NCBI GenBank assembly: GCA_029168955.1
Contig: JAPDOI010001316.1
Location: 124,001 to 188,000 of the forward strand
Length of the DNA: 64,000 bases
Reading direction: 5' to 3'
Source: Aplectana chamaeleonis
Taxonomy: Eukaryota > Nematoda > Chromadorea > Rhabditida > Cosmocercidae
The translations under genes and the position numbers were made by a program. The notes under the pieces were generated by a model, which ran no database searches, was not told the DNA's origin, and saw only the letters and a list, made by a program, of their open reading frames with translations. This document shows, one piece after another, positions 21,501 through 37,397 of this stretch (positions are counted from its first letter, which is position 1; every line of letters starts with the position of its first letter).

Positions 21501-24500
21501 CTCCATGCACGTTCTAGGCGTCACTTTGATAGCTAGTGTGGTCCCACCTCGATTTATAACGAAGGTAGCTTGAAGGACTCAATACGCAACAGCTAGGGTG
21601 GTTCCACCACGATCAGCCACGAAAATAACTCAATATGCAACGGCTAGGGTGGTTTCAACACTATCGCAATGGTGTGCGTGCTCTTCCTGAACCCCAATCA
21701 CTTTCCGCGACTTTCTTTGTGTATTGTTGAAACAATAACGCGCTCCGACTGAAGGCGTCAAAATTTGCGGGAAATTTGAACACCGGTCGAACAGACGTCG
21801 GTCGGACGTGCCGGACAGTCGGACAGACACACCACGCCGCTTATAATATGTAAGGATGAGGATGAGGATAAGGGTGAGGATTTGCTGAATCAGCGTTCGC
21901 TTTCGTTAAAACAGGCCAGACCGCGGCTACTTTCTGTTTCCAATAACGTGAACCTGAAGGTAAATCCGAAGCCCCGCCCACTTTCACAAAGCAACTCGTG
22001 GTGGTCCCTCAGCTCCATGCACGTTCTAGGCGTCACATTGATAGCTAGTGTGGTCCCACCTCGATTTATAACGAAGGTAGCTTGAAGGACCCAATACGCA
22101 ACAGCTAGGGTGGTTCCACCACGATCAGCCACGAAAATAACTCAATATGCAACGGCTAGGGTGGTTTCAACACTATCGCAATGGTGTGCGTGCTCTTCCT
22201 GAACCCCAATCACTTTCCGCGACTTTCTTTGTGTATTGTTGAAACAATAACGCGCTCCGACTGAAGGCGTCAAAATTTGCGGGAAATTTGAACACCGGTC
22301 GAACAGACGTCGGTCGGACGTGCCGGACAGTCGGACAGACACACCACGCCGCTTATAATATGTAAGGATGAGGATGAGGTTAAGGGTGAGGATTTGCTGA
22401 ATTCGCGTTCGCTTTCGTTAAAACAGGTCAGACCGCGGCTACTTTCTGTTTCCAATAACGTGAACCTGAAGGTAAATCCGAAGCCCCGCCCACTTTCACA
22501 AAGCAACTCGTGGTGGTCCCTCAGCTCCATGCACGTTCTAGGCGTCACTTTGATAGCTAGTGTGGTCCCACCTCGATTTATAACGAAGGTAGCTTGAAGG
22601 ACTTAATACGCAACAGCTAGGGTGGTTCCACCACGATCAGCCACGAAAATAACTCAAAGGACTCAATATGCAACTGCTAGGGTGGTTCCAACACTATCGC
22701 AATGGTGTGCGCGCTCTTCCTGAACCCCACCCACTTTCCGCGACTTTCTTTGTGTATTGTTGAAACAATAAAGCGCTCCGACTGAAGGTGTCAAAATTTG
22801 CGTCAAATTTGAACACCGGTCAAACAGACGTCGGTCGGACGTGCCAGACAGTCGGACAGACACAGAACGCCGCTTATAATATGTAAGGATGAGGATGAGG
22901 ATTAGGGTGAGGATTTGCTGAATTCGCGTTCGCTTTCGTTAAAACAGGCCAGACCGCGGCTACTTTCTGTTTCCAATAACGTGAACCTGAAGGTAAATCC
23001 GAAGCCCCGCCCACTTTCACAAAGCAACTCGTGGTGGTCCCTCAGCTCCATGCACGTTCTAGGCGTCACTTTGATAGCTAGTGTTGTCCCATCTCGATTT
23101 ATAACGAAGGTAGCTTGAAGGACTCAATACGCAACAGCTAGGGTGGTTCCACCACGATCAGCCACGAAAATAACTCAATATGCAACGGCTAGGGTGGTTT
23201 CAACACTATCGCAATGGTGTGCGTGATCTTCCTGAACCCCAATCACTTTCCGCGACTTTCTTTGTGTATTGTTGAAACAGTAACGCGCTCCGACTGAAGG
23301 CGTCAAAATTTGCGGGAAATTTGAACACCGGTCGAACAGACGTCGGTCGGAGGTGCCGGACAGTCGGACAGACACACCACGCCGCTTATAATATGTAAGG
23401 ATGAGGATGAGGATAAGGGTGAGGATTTGCTGAATCAGCGTTCGCTTTCGTTAAAACAGGCCAGACCGCGGCTACTTTCTGTTTCCAATAACGTGAACCT
23501 GAAGGTAAATCCGAAGCCCCGCCCACTTTCACAAAGCAACTCGTGGTGGTCCCTCAGCTCCATGCACGTTCTAGGCGTCACTTTGATAGCTAGTGTGGTC
23601 CCACCTCGATTTATAACGAAGGTAGCTTGAAGGACTCAATACGCAACAGCTAGGTGGTTCCACCACGATCAGCCACGAAAATAACTCAATATGCAACGGC
23701 TAGGTGGTTTCAACACTATCGCAATGGTGTGCGTGCTCTTCCTGAACCCCAATCACTTTCCGCGACTTTCTTTGTGTATTGTTGAAACAATTACGCGCTC
23801 CGACTGAAGGCGTCAAAATTTGCGGGAAATTTGAACACCGGTCAAACAGACGTCGGTCGGACGTGCCAGACAGTCGGACAGACACACCACGCCGCCTATA
23901 ATATGTAAGGATGAGGATGAGGATTAGGGTGAGGATTTGCTGAATTCGTGGTCGACTTCGTTAAAACAGGCCAGACCGCGGCTACTTTCTGTTTCCAATA
24001 ACGTGAACCTGAAGGTAAATCCGAAGCCCCGCCCACTTTCACAAAGCAACTCGTGGTGGTCCCTCAGCTCCATGCACGTTCTAGGCGTCACTTTGATAGC
24101 TAGTGCGGTCCCACCTCGATTTATAACGAAGGTAGCTTGAAGGACTCAATACGCAACAGCTAGGGTGGTTCCACCACGATCAGCCACGAAAATAACTCAA
24201 TATGCAACGGCTAGGGTGGTTTCAACACTATCGCAATAGTGTGCGTGCTCTTCCTGAACCCAATCACTTTCCGCGACTTTCTTTGTGTATTGTTGAAACA
24301 ATAACGCGCTCCGACTGAAGGTGTCAAAATTTGCGGGAAATTTGAACACCGGTCAAACAGACGTCGGTCGGACGTGTCAGACGGTCGGACAGACACACCA
24401 CGCCGCTTATAATATGTAAGGATGAGGATGAGGATTAGGGTGAGGGTTTGCTGAATTAGCGTTCGCTTTCGTTAAAACAGGCCAGACCGCGGCTACTTTC

Positions 24501-27500
24501 TGTTTCCAATAACGTGAACCTGAAGGTAAATCCGAAGCCCCGCCCACTTTCACAAAGCAACTCGTGGTGGTCCCTCAGCTCCATGCACGTTCTAGGCGTC
24601 ACTTTGATAGCTAGTGCGGTCCCACCTCGATTTATAACGAAGGTAGCTTGAAGGACTCAATACGCAACAGCTAGGGTGGTTCCACCACGATCAGCCCCGA
24701 AAATAACTAACAGGACTCAATATGCAACGGCTAGGTGGTTTCAACACTATCGCAATGGTGTGCGTGCTCTTCCTGAACCCCAATCACTTTCCGCGACTTT
24801 CTTTGTGTATTGTTGAAACAATAACGCGCTCCGACTGAAGGCGTCAAAATTTGCGGGAAATTTAAACACCGGTCAAACAGACGTCGGTCGGACGTGCCAG
24901 ACAGTCGGACAGACACACCACGCCGCTTATAATATGTAAGGATGAGGATGAGGATTAGGTGAGGATTTGCTGAATTCGCGTTCGCTTTCGTTAAAACAGG
25001 CCAGACCGCGGCTACTTTCTATTTCCAATAACGCAAACCTGAAGGTAAATCCGAAGCCCCGCCCACTTTCACAAAGCAACTCGTGGTGGTCCCTCAGCTC
25101 CATGCACGTTCTAGGCGTCACTTTGATAGCTAGTGTGGTCCCACCTCGATTTATAACGAAGGTAGCTTGAAGGACTCAATACTCAACAGCTAGGGTGGTT
25201 CCACCACGATCAGCCACGAAAATAACTCAATATGCAACGGCTAGGTGGTTTCAACACTATCGCAATGGTGTGCGTGCTCTTCCTGAACCCCAATCACTTT
25301 CCGCGACTTTCTTTGTGTATTGTTGAAACAATAACGCGCTCCGACTGAAGGCGTCAAAATTTGCGGGAAATTTGAACACCGGTCGAACAGACGTCGGTCG
25401 GACGTGCCGGACAGTCGGACAGACACACCACGCCGCTTATAATATGTAAGGATGAGGATGAGGATTAGGGTGAGGATTTGCTGAATTCGCGTTCGCTTTC
25501 GTTAAAACAGGCCAGACCGCGGCTACTTTCTGTTTCCAATAACGTGAACCTGAAGGTCAATCCGAAGCCCCGCCCACTTTCACAAAGCAACTCGTGGTGG
25601 TCCCTCAGCTCCATGCACGTTCTAGGCGTCACTTTGATAGCTAGTGTTGTCCCACCTCGATTTATAACGAAGGTAGCTTGAAGGACTCAATACGCAACAG
25701 CTAGGGTGGTTCCACCACGATCAGCCACGAAAATAACTCAAAGGACTCAATATGCAACGGCTAGGGTGGTTTCAACACTATCGCAATGGTGTGCGTGCTC
25801 TTCCTGAACCCCAATCACTTTCCGCGACTTTCTTTGTGTATTGTTGAAACAATAACGCGCTCCGACTGAAGGCGTCAAAATTTGCGGGAAATTTGAACGC
25901 CGGCCAAACAGACGTCGGTCGGACGCGCCAGACAGTCGGACAGACACACCACGCCGCTTATAATATGTAAGGATGAGGATGAGGATTAGGGTGAGGATTT
26001 GCTGAATTCGCGTTCGCTTTCGATAAAACAGGCCAGAAGGCGGCTACTTTCTATTTCCATTAACGCGAACCTGAAGGTAAACCCGAAGCCCCGCCCACTT
26101 TCACAAAGTAACTCGTGGTGGTCCCTCAGCTCCATGCACGTTCTAGGCGTCACTTTGATAGCTAGTGTGGTCCCACCTCGATTTATAACGAAGATAGCTT
26201 GAAGGACTCAACTCGCAACAGCTAGGGTGGTTCCACCACGATCAGCAACGAAAATAACTCAATATGCAACGGCTAGGGTGGTTTCAACACTATCGCAATG
26301 GTGTGCGTGCTCTTCCTGAACCCCAATCACTTTCCGCGACTTTCTTTGTGTATTGTTGAAACAATAACGCGCTCCGACTGAAGGCGTCAAAATTTGCGGG
26401 AAATTTGAACACCGGTCAAACAGACGTCGGTCGGACGTGCCAGACAGTCGGACAGACACACCACGCCGCTTATAATATGTAAGGATGAGGATGAGGATTA
26501 GGGTGAGGATTTGCTGAATTCGCGTTCGACTTCGTTAAAACAGGTCAGACCGCGGCTACTTTCTATTTCCAATAACGCAAACCTTACGGCAAATCCGAAG
26601 CCCCGCCCACTTTCACAAAGCAACTCGTGGTGGTCCCTCAGCTCCATGCACGTTCTAGGCGTCACTTTGATAGCTAATGTGGTCCCACCTCGATTTATAA
26701 CGAAGGTAGCTTGAAGGACTCAATACTCAACAGCTAGGGTGGTTCCACCACGATCAGCCACGAAAATAACTCAATATGCAACGGCTAGGGTGGTTTCAAC
26801 ACTATCGCAATGGTGTGCGTGCTCTTCCTGAACCCCAATCACTTTCCGCGACTTTCTTTGTGTATTGTTGAAACAATAACGCGCTCCCACTGAAGGTGTC
26901 AAAATTTGCGGGAAATTTGAACACCGGTCACACAGACCTCGGTCGGCCGTGCCAGAGAGTCGGACAGACACCCCACGCGGCTTAAAATATGTAAGGATGA
27001 GGATGAGGAGAAGGGTGAGGATTTGCTGAATTCGCGTTCGCTTTCGTTAAAACAGGCCAGACCGCGGTTACTATCTATTTCCAATAACGCGAACCTGAAG
27101 GTAAATCCGAAGCCCCGCCCACTTTCACAAAGTATCTCGTGGTGGTCCCTCAGCTCCATGCACGTTCTAGGCGTCACTTTGATAGCTAGTGTGGTCCCAC
27201 CTCGATTTATAACGAAGGTAGCTTGAAGGACTTAATACGCAACAGCTAGGGTGGTTCCACCACGATCAGCCACGAAAATAACTCAAAGGACTCAATATGC
27301 AACGGCTAGGGTGGTTTCAACACTATCGCAATGGTGTGCGTGCTCTTCCTGAACCCCAATCACTTTCCGCGACTTTCTTTGTGTATTGTTGAAACAATAA
27401 AGCGCTCCGACTGAAGGTGTCAAAATTTGCGTCAAATTTGAACACCGGTCAAACAGACGTCGGTCGGACGTGTCAGACGGTCGAACAGACACACCACGCC

Positions 27501-30500
27501 GCTTATAATATGTAAGGATGAGGATGAGGATAAGGGTGAGGATTTGCTGAATTAGCGTTCGCTTTCGTTAAAACAGGCCAGACCGCGGCTACTTTCTGTT
27601 TCCAATAACGTGAACCTGAAGGTAAATCCGAAGCCCCGCCCACTTTCACAAAGCAACTCGTGGTGGTCCCTCAGCTCCATGCACGTTCTAGGCGTCACTT
27701 TGATAGCTAGTGTGGTCCCACCTCGATTTATAACGAAGGTAGCTTGAAGGACTCAATACGCAACAGCTAGGTGGTTCCACCACGATCAGCCACGAAAATA
27801 ACTCAATATGCAACGGCTAGGGTGGTTTCAACACTATCGCAATGGTGTGCGTGCTCTTCCTGAACCCCAATCACTTTCCGCGACTTTCTTTGTGTATTGT
27901 TGAAACAATAACGCGCTCCGACTGAAGGCGTCAAAATTTGCGGGAAATTTGAACACCGGTCAAACAGACGTCGGTCGGACGTGCCAGACAGTCGGACAGA
28001 CACACCACGCCGCTTATAATATGTAAGGATGAGGATGAGGATAAGGGTGAGGATTTGCTGAATTAGCGTTCGCTTTCGTTAAAACAGGCCAGACCGCGGC
28101 TACTTTCTGTTTCCAATAACGTGAACCTGAAGGTAAATCCGAAGCCCCGCCCACTTTCACAAAGCAACTCGTGGTGGTCCCTCAGCTCCATGCACGTTCT
28201 AGGCGTCACTTTGATAGCTAGTGTGGTCCCACCTCGATTTATAACGAAGGTAGCTTGAAGGACTCAATACGCAACAGCTAGGGTGGTTCCACCACGATCA
28301 GCCACGAAAATAACTCAATATGCAACGGCTAGGGTGGTTTCAACACTATCGCAATGGTGTGCGTGCTCTTCCTGAACCCCAATCACTTTCCGCGACTTTC
28401 TTTGTGTATTGTTGAAACAATAACGCGCTCCGACTGAAGGTGTCAAAATTTGCGGGAAATTTGAACACCGGTCAAACAGACGTCGGTCGGACGTGTCAGA
28501 CGGTCGAACAGACACACCACGCCGCTTATAATATGTAAGGATGAGGATGAGGATAAGGGTGAGGATTTGCTGAATTAGCGTTCGCTTTCGTTAAAACAGG
28601 CCAGACCGCGGCTACTTTCTGTTTCCAATAACGTGAACCTGAAGGTAAATCCGAAGCCCCGCCCACTTTCACAAAGCAACTCGTGGTGGTCCCTCAGCTC
28701 CATGCACGTTCTAGGCGTCACTTTGATAGCTAGTGTGGTCCCACCTCGATTTATAACGAAGGTAGCTTGAAGGACTCAATACGCAACAGCTAGGGTGGTT
28801 CCACCACGATCAGCCACGAAAATAACTCAATATGCAACGGCTAGGGTGGTTTCAACACTATCGCAATGGTGTGCGTGCTCTTCCTGAACCCCACCCACTT
28901 TCCGCGACTTTCTTTGTGTATTGTTGAAACAATAACGCGCTCCGACTGAAGGCGTCAAAATTTGCGGGAAATTTGAACACCGGTCAAACAGACGTCGGTC
29001 GGACGTGCCAGACAGTCGGACAGACACACCACGCCGCTTATAATATGTAGGATGAGGATGAGGATTAGGGTGAGGATTTGCTGAATTCGCGTTCGCTTTC
29101 GTTAAAACAGGCCAGACCGCGGCTACTTTCTGTTTCCAATAACGTGAACCTGAAGGTAAATCCGAAGCCCCGCCCACTTTCACAAAGCAACTCGTGGTGG
29201 TCCCTCAGCTCCATGCACGTTCTAGGCGTCACTTTGATAGCTAGTGTGGTCCCACCTCGATTTATAACGAAGGTAGCTTGAAGGACTCAATACGCAACAG
29301 CTAGGGTGGTTCCACCACGATCAGCCACGAAAATAACTCAATATGCAACGGCTAGGGTGGTTTCAACACTATCGCAATGGTGTGCGTGCTCTTCCTGAAC
29401 CCCAATCACTTTCCGCGACTTTCTTTGTGTATTGTTGAAACAATAACGCGCTCCGACTGAAGGTGTCAAAATTTGCGGGAAATTTGAACACCGGTCAAAC
29501 AGACGTCGGTCGGACGTGTCAGACGGTCGAACAGACACACCACGCCGCTTATAATATGTAAGGATGAGGATGAGGATAAGGGTGAGGGTTTGCTGAATTA
29601 GCGTTCGCTTTCGTTAAAACAGGCCAGACCGCGGCTACTTTCTGTTTCCAATAACGTGAACCTGAAGGTAAATCCGAAGCCCCGCCCACTTTCACAAAGC
29701 AACTCGTGGTGGTCCCTCAGCTCCATGCACGTTCTAGGCGTCACTTAGATAGCTAGTGCGGTCCCACCTCGATTTATAACGCAGGTAGCTTGACGGCTTC
29801 AATACGCAACAGCTAGGGTGGTTCCACCACGATCAGCCACGAAAATAACTCAATATGCAACGGCTAGGGTGGTTTCAACACTATCGCAATGGTGTGCGTG
29901 CTCTTCCTGAACCCCAATCACTTTCCGCGACTTTCTTTGTGTATTGTTGAAACAATAACGCGCTCCGACTGAAGGTGTCAAAATTTGCGGGAAATTTGAA
30001 CACCGGTCAAACAGACGTCGGTCGGACGTGTCAGACGGTCGAACAGACACACCACGCCGCTTATAATATGTAAGGATGAGGATGAGGATTAGGGTGAGGA
30101 TTTGCTGAATTCGCGTTCGACTCCGTTAAAACAGGTCAGACCGCGGCTACTTTCTATTTCCAATAACGCAAACCTTACGGCAAATCCGAAGCCCCGCCCA
30201 CTTTCACAAAGTAACTCGTGGTGGTCCCTAGGCTCCATGCACGTTCTAAGCGTCACTTTGATAGCTACTGTGGTCCCACCTCGATTTATAACGAAGGTAG
30301 CTTGAAGGACTCAATACGCAACAGCTAGGGTGGTTCCACCACGATCAGCCCCGAAAATAACTAACAGGACTCAATATGCAACGGCTAGGGTGGTTTCAAC
30401 ACTATCGCAATGGTGTGCGTGCTCTTCCTGAACCCCAATCACTTTCCGCGACTTTCTTTGTGTATTGTTGAAACAATAACGCGCTCCGACTGAAGGTGTC

Positions 30501-33500
30501 AAAATTTGCGGGAAATTTGAACACCGGTCAAACAGACGTCGGTCGGACGTGTCAGACGGTCAAACAGACACACCACGCCGCTTATAATATGTAAGGATGA
30601 GGATGAGGATTAGGGTGAGGATTTGCTGAATTCGCGTTCGATTTCGTTAAAACAGGCCAGACCGCGGCTACTTTCTGTTTCCAATAACGCAAACCTTACG
30701 GCAAATCCGAAGCCCCGCCCACTTTTACAAAGTAACTCGTGGTGGTCCCTAGGCTCCATGCACGTTCTACGCGTCACTTTGATAGCTACTGTGGTCCCAC
30801 CTTGATTTATAGCGAAGGTAGCTTGAAGGACTCAATACGCAACAGCTAGGTGGTTCCACCACGATCAGCCCCGAAAATAACTAACAGGACTCAATACGCA
30901 ACGGCTAGGGTGGTTTCAACACTATCGCAATGGTGTGCGTGCTCTTCCTGAACCCCAATCACTTTCCGCGACTTTCTTTGTGTATTGTTGAAACAATAAC
31001 GCGCTCCGACTGAAGGTGTCAAAATTTACGGGAAATTTGAACACCGGTCAAACAGACGTCGGTCGGACGTGTCAGACGGTCGAACAGACACACCACGCCG
31101 CTTATAATATGTAAGGATGAGGATGAGGATTAGGGTGAGGATTTGCTGAATTCGCGTTCGATTTCGTTAAAACAGGCCAGACCGCGGCTACTTTCTGTTT
31201 CCAATAACGCAAACCTTACGGCAAATCCGAAGCCCCGCCCACTTTCACAAAGCAACTCGTGGTGGTCCCTCAGCTCCATGCACGTTCTAGGCGTCACTTT
31301 GATAGCTAATGTGGTCCCACCTCGATTTATAACGAAGGTAGATTGAAGGACTCAATACGCAACAGCTAGGGTGGTTCCACCACGATCAGCCCCGGAAATA
31401 ACTAACAGAACTCAATATGCAACGGCTAGGTGGTTTCAACACTATCGCAATGGTGTGCGTGCTCTTCCTGAACCTCAATCACTTTCCGCGACTTTCTTTG
31501 TGTATTGTTGAAACAATAACGCGCTCCGACTGAAGGTGTCAAAATTTGCGGGAAATTTGAACACCGGTCAAACAGACGTCGGTCGGACGTGTCAGACAGT
31601 CGAACAGACACACCACGCCGCTTATAATATGTAAGGATGAGGATGAGGATTAGGGTGAGGATTTGCTGAATTCGCGTTCGCTTTCGTTAAAACAGGTCAG
31701 ACCGCGGCTACTTTCTATTTCCAATAACGCAAACCTTACGGCAAATCCGAAGCCCGCCCACTTTCACAAAGCAACTCGTGGTGGTCCCTCAGCTCCATGC
31801 ACGTTCTAGGCGTCACTTTGATAGCTACTGTGGTCCCACCTCGATTTATAACGAAGGTAGCTTGAAGGACTCAATACGCAACAGCTAGGGTGGTTCCACC
31901 ACGATCAGCCACGAAAATAACTAACGGGACTCAATATGCAACGGCTAGGGTGGTTTCAACACTATCGCAATGGTGTGCGTGCTCTTCCTGAACCCCAATC
32001 ACTTTCCGCGACTTTCTTTGTGTATTGTTGAAACAATAACGCGCTCCGACTGAAGGTGTCAAAATTTGCGGAAATTTGAACACCGGTCAAACAGACGTCG
32101 GTCGGACGTGTCAGACGGTCGAACAGACACACCACGCCGCTTATAATATGTAAGGATGAGGATGAGGATTAGGGTGAGGATTTGCTGAATTCGCGTTCGA
32201 TTTCGTTAAAACAGGCCAGACCGCGGCTACTTTCTATTTCCAATAACGCAAACCTGAAGGCAAATCCGAAGCCCCGCCCACTTTCACAAAGCAACTCGTG
32301 GTGGTCCTCAGCTCCATGCACGTTCTAGGCGTCACTTTGATAGCTAGTGTGGTCCCACCTCGATTTATAACGAAGGTAGATTGAAGGACTCAATACTCAA
32401 CAGCTAGGGTGGTTCCACCACGATCAGCCACGAAAATAACTCAATATGCAACGGCTAGGGTGGTTTCAACACTATCGCAATGGTGTGCGTGCTCTTCCTG
32501 AACTCCAATCACTTTCCGCGACTTTCTTTGTGTATTGTTGAAACAATAACGCGCTCCGACTGAAGGTGTCAAAATTTGCGGGAAATTTGAACATCGGTCA
32601 AACAGACGTCGGTCGGATGTGTCAGACGGTCGAACAGACACACCACGCCGCCTATAATATGTAAGGATGAGGATGAGGATTAGGGTGAGGATTTGCTGAA
32701 TTCGCGTTCGACTTCGTTAAAACAGGTCAGACCGCGGCTACTTTCTATTTCCAATAACGCAAACCTTACGGCAAATCCGAAGCCCCGCCCACTTTCACAA
32801 AGCAACTCGTGGTGGTCCCTCAGCTCCATGCACGTTCTAGGCGTCACTTTGATAGCTAGTGTGGTCCCACCTCGATTTATAACGAAGGTAGCTTGAAGGA
32901 CTCAATACGCAACAGCTAGGGTGGTTCCACCACGATCAGCCACGAAAATAACTCAATATGCAACGGCTAGGGTGGTTTCAACACTATCGCAATGGTGTGC
33001 GTGCTCTTCCTGAACCCCAATCACTTTCCGCGACTTTCTTTGTGTATTGTTGAAACAATAACGCGCTCCGACTGAAGGTGTCAAAATTTGCGGGAAATTT
33101 GAACACCGGTCAAACAGACGTCGGTCGGACGTGTCAGACGGTCGAACAGACACACCACGCCGCTTATAATATGTAAGGATGAGGATGAGGATTAGGGTGA
33201 GGATTTGCTGAATTCGCGTTCGACTTCGTTAAAACAGGTCAGACCGCGGCTACTTTCTATTTCCAATAACGCAAACCTTACGGCAAATCCGAAGCCCCGC
33301 CCACTTTCACAAAGTAACTCGTGGTGGTCCCTAGGCTCCATGCACGTTCTACGCGTCACTTTGATAGCTACTGTGGTCCCACCTCGATTTATAACGAAGG
33401 TAGCTTGAAGGACTCAATACGCAACAGCTAGGGTGGTTCCACCACGATCAGCCCCGAAAATAACTAACAGGACTCAATATGCAACGGCTAGGGTGGTTTC

Positions 33501-34512
33501 AACACTATCGCAATGGTGTGCGTGCTCTTCCTGAACCCCAATCACTTTCCGCGACTTTCTTTGTGAATTGTTGAAACAATAACGCGCTCCGACTGAAGGT
33601 GTCAAAATTTACGGGAAATTTGAACACCGGTCAAACAGACGTCGGTCGGACGTGTCAGACGGTCGAACAGACACACCACGCCGCTTATAATATGTAAGGA
33701 TGAGGATGAGGATTAGGGTGAGGATTTGCTGAATTCGCGTTCGATTTCGTTAAAACAGGCCAGACCGCGGCTACTTTCTATTTCCAATAACGCAAACCTT
33801 ACGGCAAATTCGAAGCCCCGCCCACTTTCACAAAGTAACTCGTGGTGGTCCCTAGGCTCCATGCACGTTCTAAGCGTCACTTTGATAGCTACTGTGGTCC
33901 CACCTCGATTTATAACGAAGGTAGATTGAAGGACTCAATACGCAACAGCTAGGGTGGTTCCACCACGATCAGCCCCGGAAATAACTAACAGAACTCAATA
34001 TGCAACGGCTAGGGTGGTTTCAACACTATCGCAATGGTGTGCGTGCTCTTCCTGAACTCCAATCACTTTCCGCGACTTTCTTTGTGTATTGTTGAAACAA
34101 TAACGCGCTCCGACTGAAGGTGTCAAAATTTGCGGGAAATTTGAACATCGGTCAAACAGACGTCGGTCGGACGTGTCAGACGGTCGAACAGACACACCAC
34201 GCCGCCTATTATATGTAAGGATGAGGATGAGGATTAGGGTGAGGATTTGCTGAATTCGCGTTCGACTTCGTTAAAACAGGTCAGACCGCGGCTACTTTCT
34301 ATTTCCAATAACGCAAACCTTACGGCAAATCCGAAGCCCCGCCCACTTTCACAAAGTAACTCGTGGTGGTCCCTAGGCTCCATGCACGTTCTAAGCGTCA
34401 CTTTGATAGCTACTGTGGTCCCACCTCGATTTATAACGAAGGTAGATTGAAGGACTCAATACGCAACAGCTAGGGTGGTCCCACCACGATCAGCCACGAA
34501 AATAACTCAATA
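18548..34512. repeat. satellite array block B (mixed 512- and 521-bp monomers)
   Basis: It starts with the last 212 bp of the monomer split by element copy 1 (300 + 212 = 512) and ends with the first 300 bp of the monomer split by copy 2. Thirty complete monomers start at 18760, 19281, 19793, 20305, 20815, 21336 and so on to 33692; the next, at 34213, is the split one. Spacings cluster at 510-512 and 519-521. The difference is mainly a 9-base segment (AAAGGACTC or AACAGGACT type) present or absent between AAAATAACT and CAATATGC. Variant signatures, such as CAGAACGCC with GCGTCAAATTT or GAACTCC with AACATCGG, recur at intervals, showing amplification of groups of monomers. Confidence 0.95.
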
Positions 34513-37397
34513 TCTCAGGCACCGGTTCGATTCGAGCGCCGTCAGAACGAGGTTGGACCGTTGAATCGCTCTAGCTCGAAACGAAAAAAGGGGCGGGGTC
34601 AACCCGAAACGTGGCTCGTTCGTTTCGGGAATGACATCGGTCCACCTCTCAAAGCCGGGATTACAGTCTGGATGATTTCGTAACTACTTCGTGGTTCGTG
34701 TCTCGGTCCACCTGTCATAGCCGGGACTGCAGTCTCGATGATGACGTCACTACTTCGTGGATCACGCATCGGTCCACCTTTCATAGCAGGGATTCTAATA
34801 ACATGATGACGTCATCATCTTGTTACCATCGATTCTAGCACTTACCCTTAATAGCTGATATCGCGATAACGTCATTCTTGATTTTCGGAGCATGTGGTTA
34901 TATAGCTTTGCCACCATGCTCGAAAAATCAAGGATGGCGTCGTCGCGGTGACCGCAATGCAGGGTGTAGGGCGTAGAGTCGATGCTAACAAGATGCTGAC
35001 ATCATCCAGGTCTTGACCGTTAAAATCCCACGCCTCAACAAATACTTGAATTTATTAATACTCAACAATCAGTTTTCTAGTGGCTGGTTCACACTGATTT
35101 ATAGTTCAGAGGGTTTGTTCAATCTTGCCCTGTTTTGTTGTCATACTGTCGTTTTCGGAGCTAAATTCCGCTCTGCAATTGCGGATTACCGCATTTGCAT
35201 CATGCAACACGATATTCGTGCTGGAAGAAAGGTGAATCGTATTCACGTATTCTTCAAGGCCTGGCGGCAAGGTAGGGGGCGGCCCCACGAAATTTTTATG
35301 GTGTTCTAAAAAATCGGATTCGGCTCAAAGCTTGTATACAGGGGTAGTCTAGGTGCTGGAACACGAATCTGGAGTCCGCTTGTCAAAAAATTTGAAGGTT
35401 ATTGTAGGATACGGTAGGTACCATACCATTTAGGCTGCCAAACCTATCTTACTGTTTTGAAAATCGACAAAATGGACACTAAATCCGCATCCACCACCCC
35501 GAATAACCCTCGCATACAAATTTTGAGTCAAATCTGGGACTTTGACCGAACTACCGCACATCCATACATGATCTGCCATAATCTGCCAAAAATCAACGCT
35601 AGTTTTCCGATGGTCAACATTCTCCAATTTTTCGGTAGAATCAGTAAATTCGTTGAAGTTTCTAGATCTAAGTTACTCTACATATTCCATGCAACCAAAA
35701 GAATCTTCAAAGAACCACCACGCAAGGACGAGCGTAGTATCACATATTAACAGTCGGCATGGATCCTATTGATACAATACCGCGTAAATTTTTTGCAAAA
35801 AAAAACGTTTTGCTGCATTTTTTGCGCTCACAAAACGCCACATCGCCATAACTAGTTTGAAAGTAGTCCGATTTCAGATGGGAAGTCATTTCTGAATTGC
35901 TGTCGTTGAGTGCTACACGATAGTGTTACAAAATGGTAGATTTAAATCCAGAAGTTCATAGAAAATTACATAATTGCACTACAAAATATATCACTATAAA
36001 CTGATCACACGGTGATGATTGCAGACATCTGTCATGTTTTGACCTGTGGTCAACGTGAATTTTAGAAAAAAACGCATTTCTCAACAAAATACCGGAGTCC
36101 AAAAGACTTTATACACATATCTCTGCAGTTGTCTGACCGAGAGGAACACGAAAACTCCCTGGAAATCTAATTCGTCAAATTTCAAGTGAGTTATGGCGAT
36201 GCGGCGCTTTATGAGTACAAAAAACGCCGCAAAACGCCGTTCTTGCGAAAAAACGTGCGCGGTACTGTACGTTGCGTTCACTACTGAAGGTTGGCGCAAA
36301 CTCGGCGCCATATGCTACCACATACTGTGCTTCTCTTAGCCGAATTCCGGTCCGCAATTGCGTCTCGACACGCTTTGCGGCCGCACGCTCTCGAGTCGGT
36401 CGAGTTTCCAGCGCCAGAGATGACTCGATGTGGGTTTTTTATACAGTTTTCTCTAATTTTGTTTAGTTTCCAGTTTCCAAAACTCGCCTAGAGTCAACAG
36501 ATCGGCGGATGCTGCGCTGGAAACTTTTCCGACTCGAAAGCGCGCGGCTGCAAAGCGTGTCGAGACCGGAATTAGGCCCAGAGAAGCACAGTAGAAACAC
36601 CGAATTTGTCCCAACCTTCAATAGGGAAATGCAAAGTATTACCAGTGTATACGCCAACAAACCTCTTAATGACTGACTCCTAACAATGAAATGTCAATTT
36701 AGCACAAAACATGACGTCCAGCAATGCTATGTTCTCAGTGGTCCGTTGGATTTGGAGACGGGTACGCTGTGGAAAGTTTCAAGGTCGCCGGATAGAGGGC
36801 CACTTTGATTAATCTTCTTGACAACCGTATTGGAAAAATCAGCAAGAAACTGGTGAGAAAAATATTAAAAGTCCCAATTTTGAGAGTGATAGGGCTTACA
36901 GCTATTTCGAAACACGGTCTCTCTTTTCCACCCCATACCTACCATTTGAAGCGCAAGTAGAACTCACGAAAACTTGCCATTTATTCGTGAAGTTCCAGTT
37001 TAGAAAGGTGAAATGCCAGAATTAAGAGGACGTTTTGATTTGTTTTCACGCTTTTGCAGCAATCCTCTCCAAATTTTCGCTACACTAAGGATCAGATCTA
37101 GATCTTCATTCATAAAAAAAAACTCAGGATTTTCCTATCGCGGTCCTACGTTGGAGGCACAGTACACCCTCTGATAATAATTTTGCGATTTTCTTGTAAA
37201 TGTATAGATAAACCCTCCTGTATGACACTTGCCAAATGCATGATCTCAATTTCTCCAAACAAACGAGATATAAGGGACCACCACAGGCCCGACCTCCTTC
37301 GCTCAGCTGACCACAACGGGCCACATCCCTTGTCCGTGGTGGTGAGCGAAGGAGGTCGGGCCTGTGGTGGTCGCTTAACTCGATAGCGACTAGATGA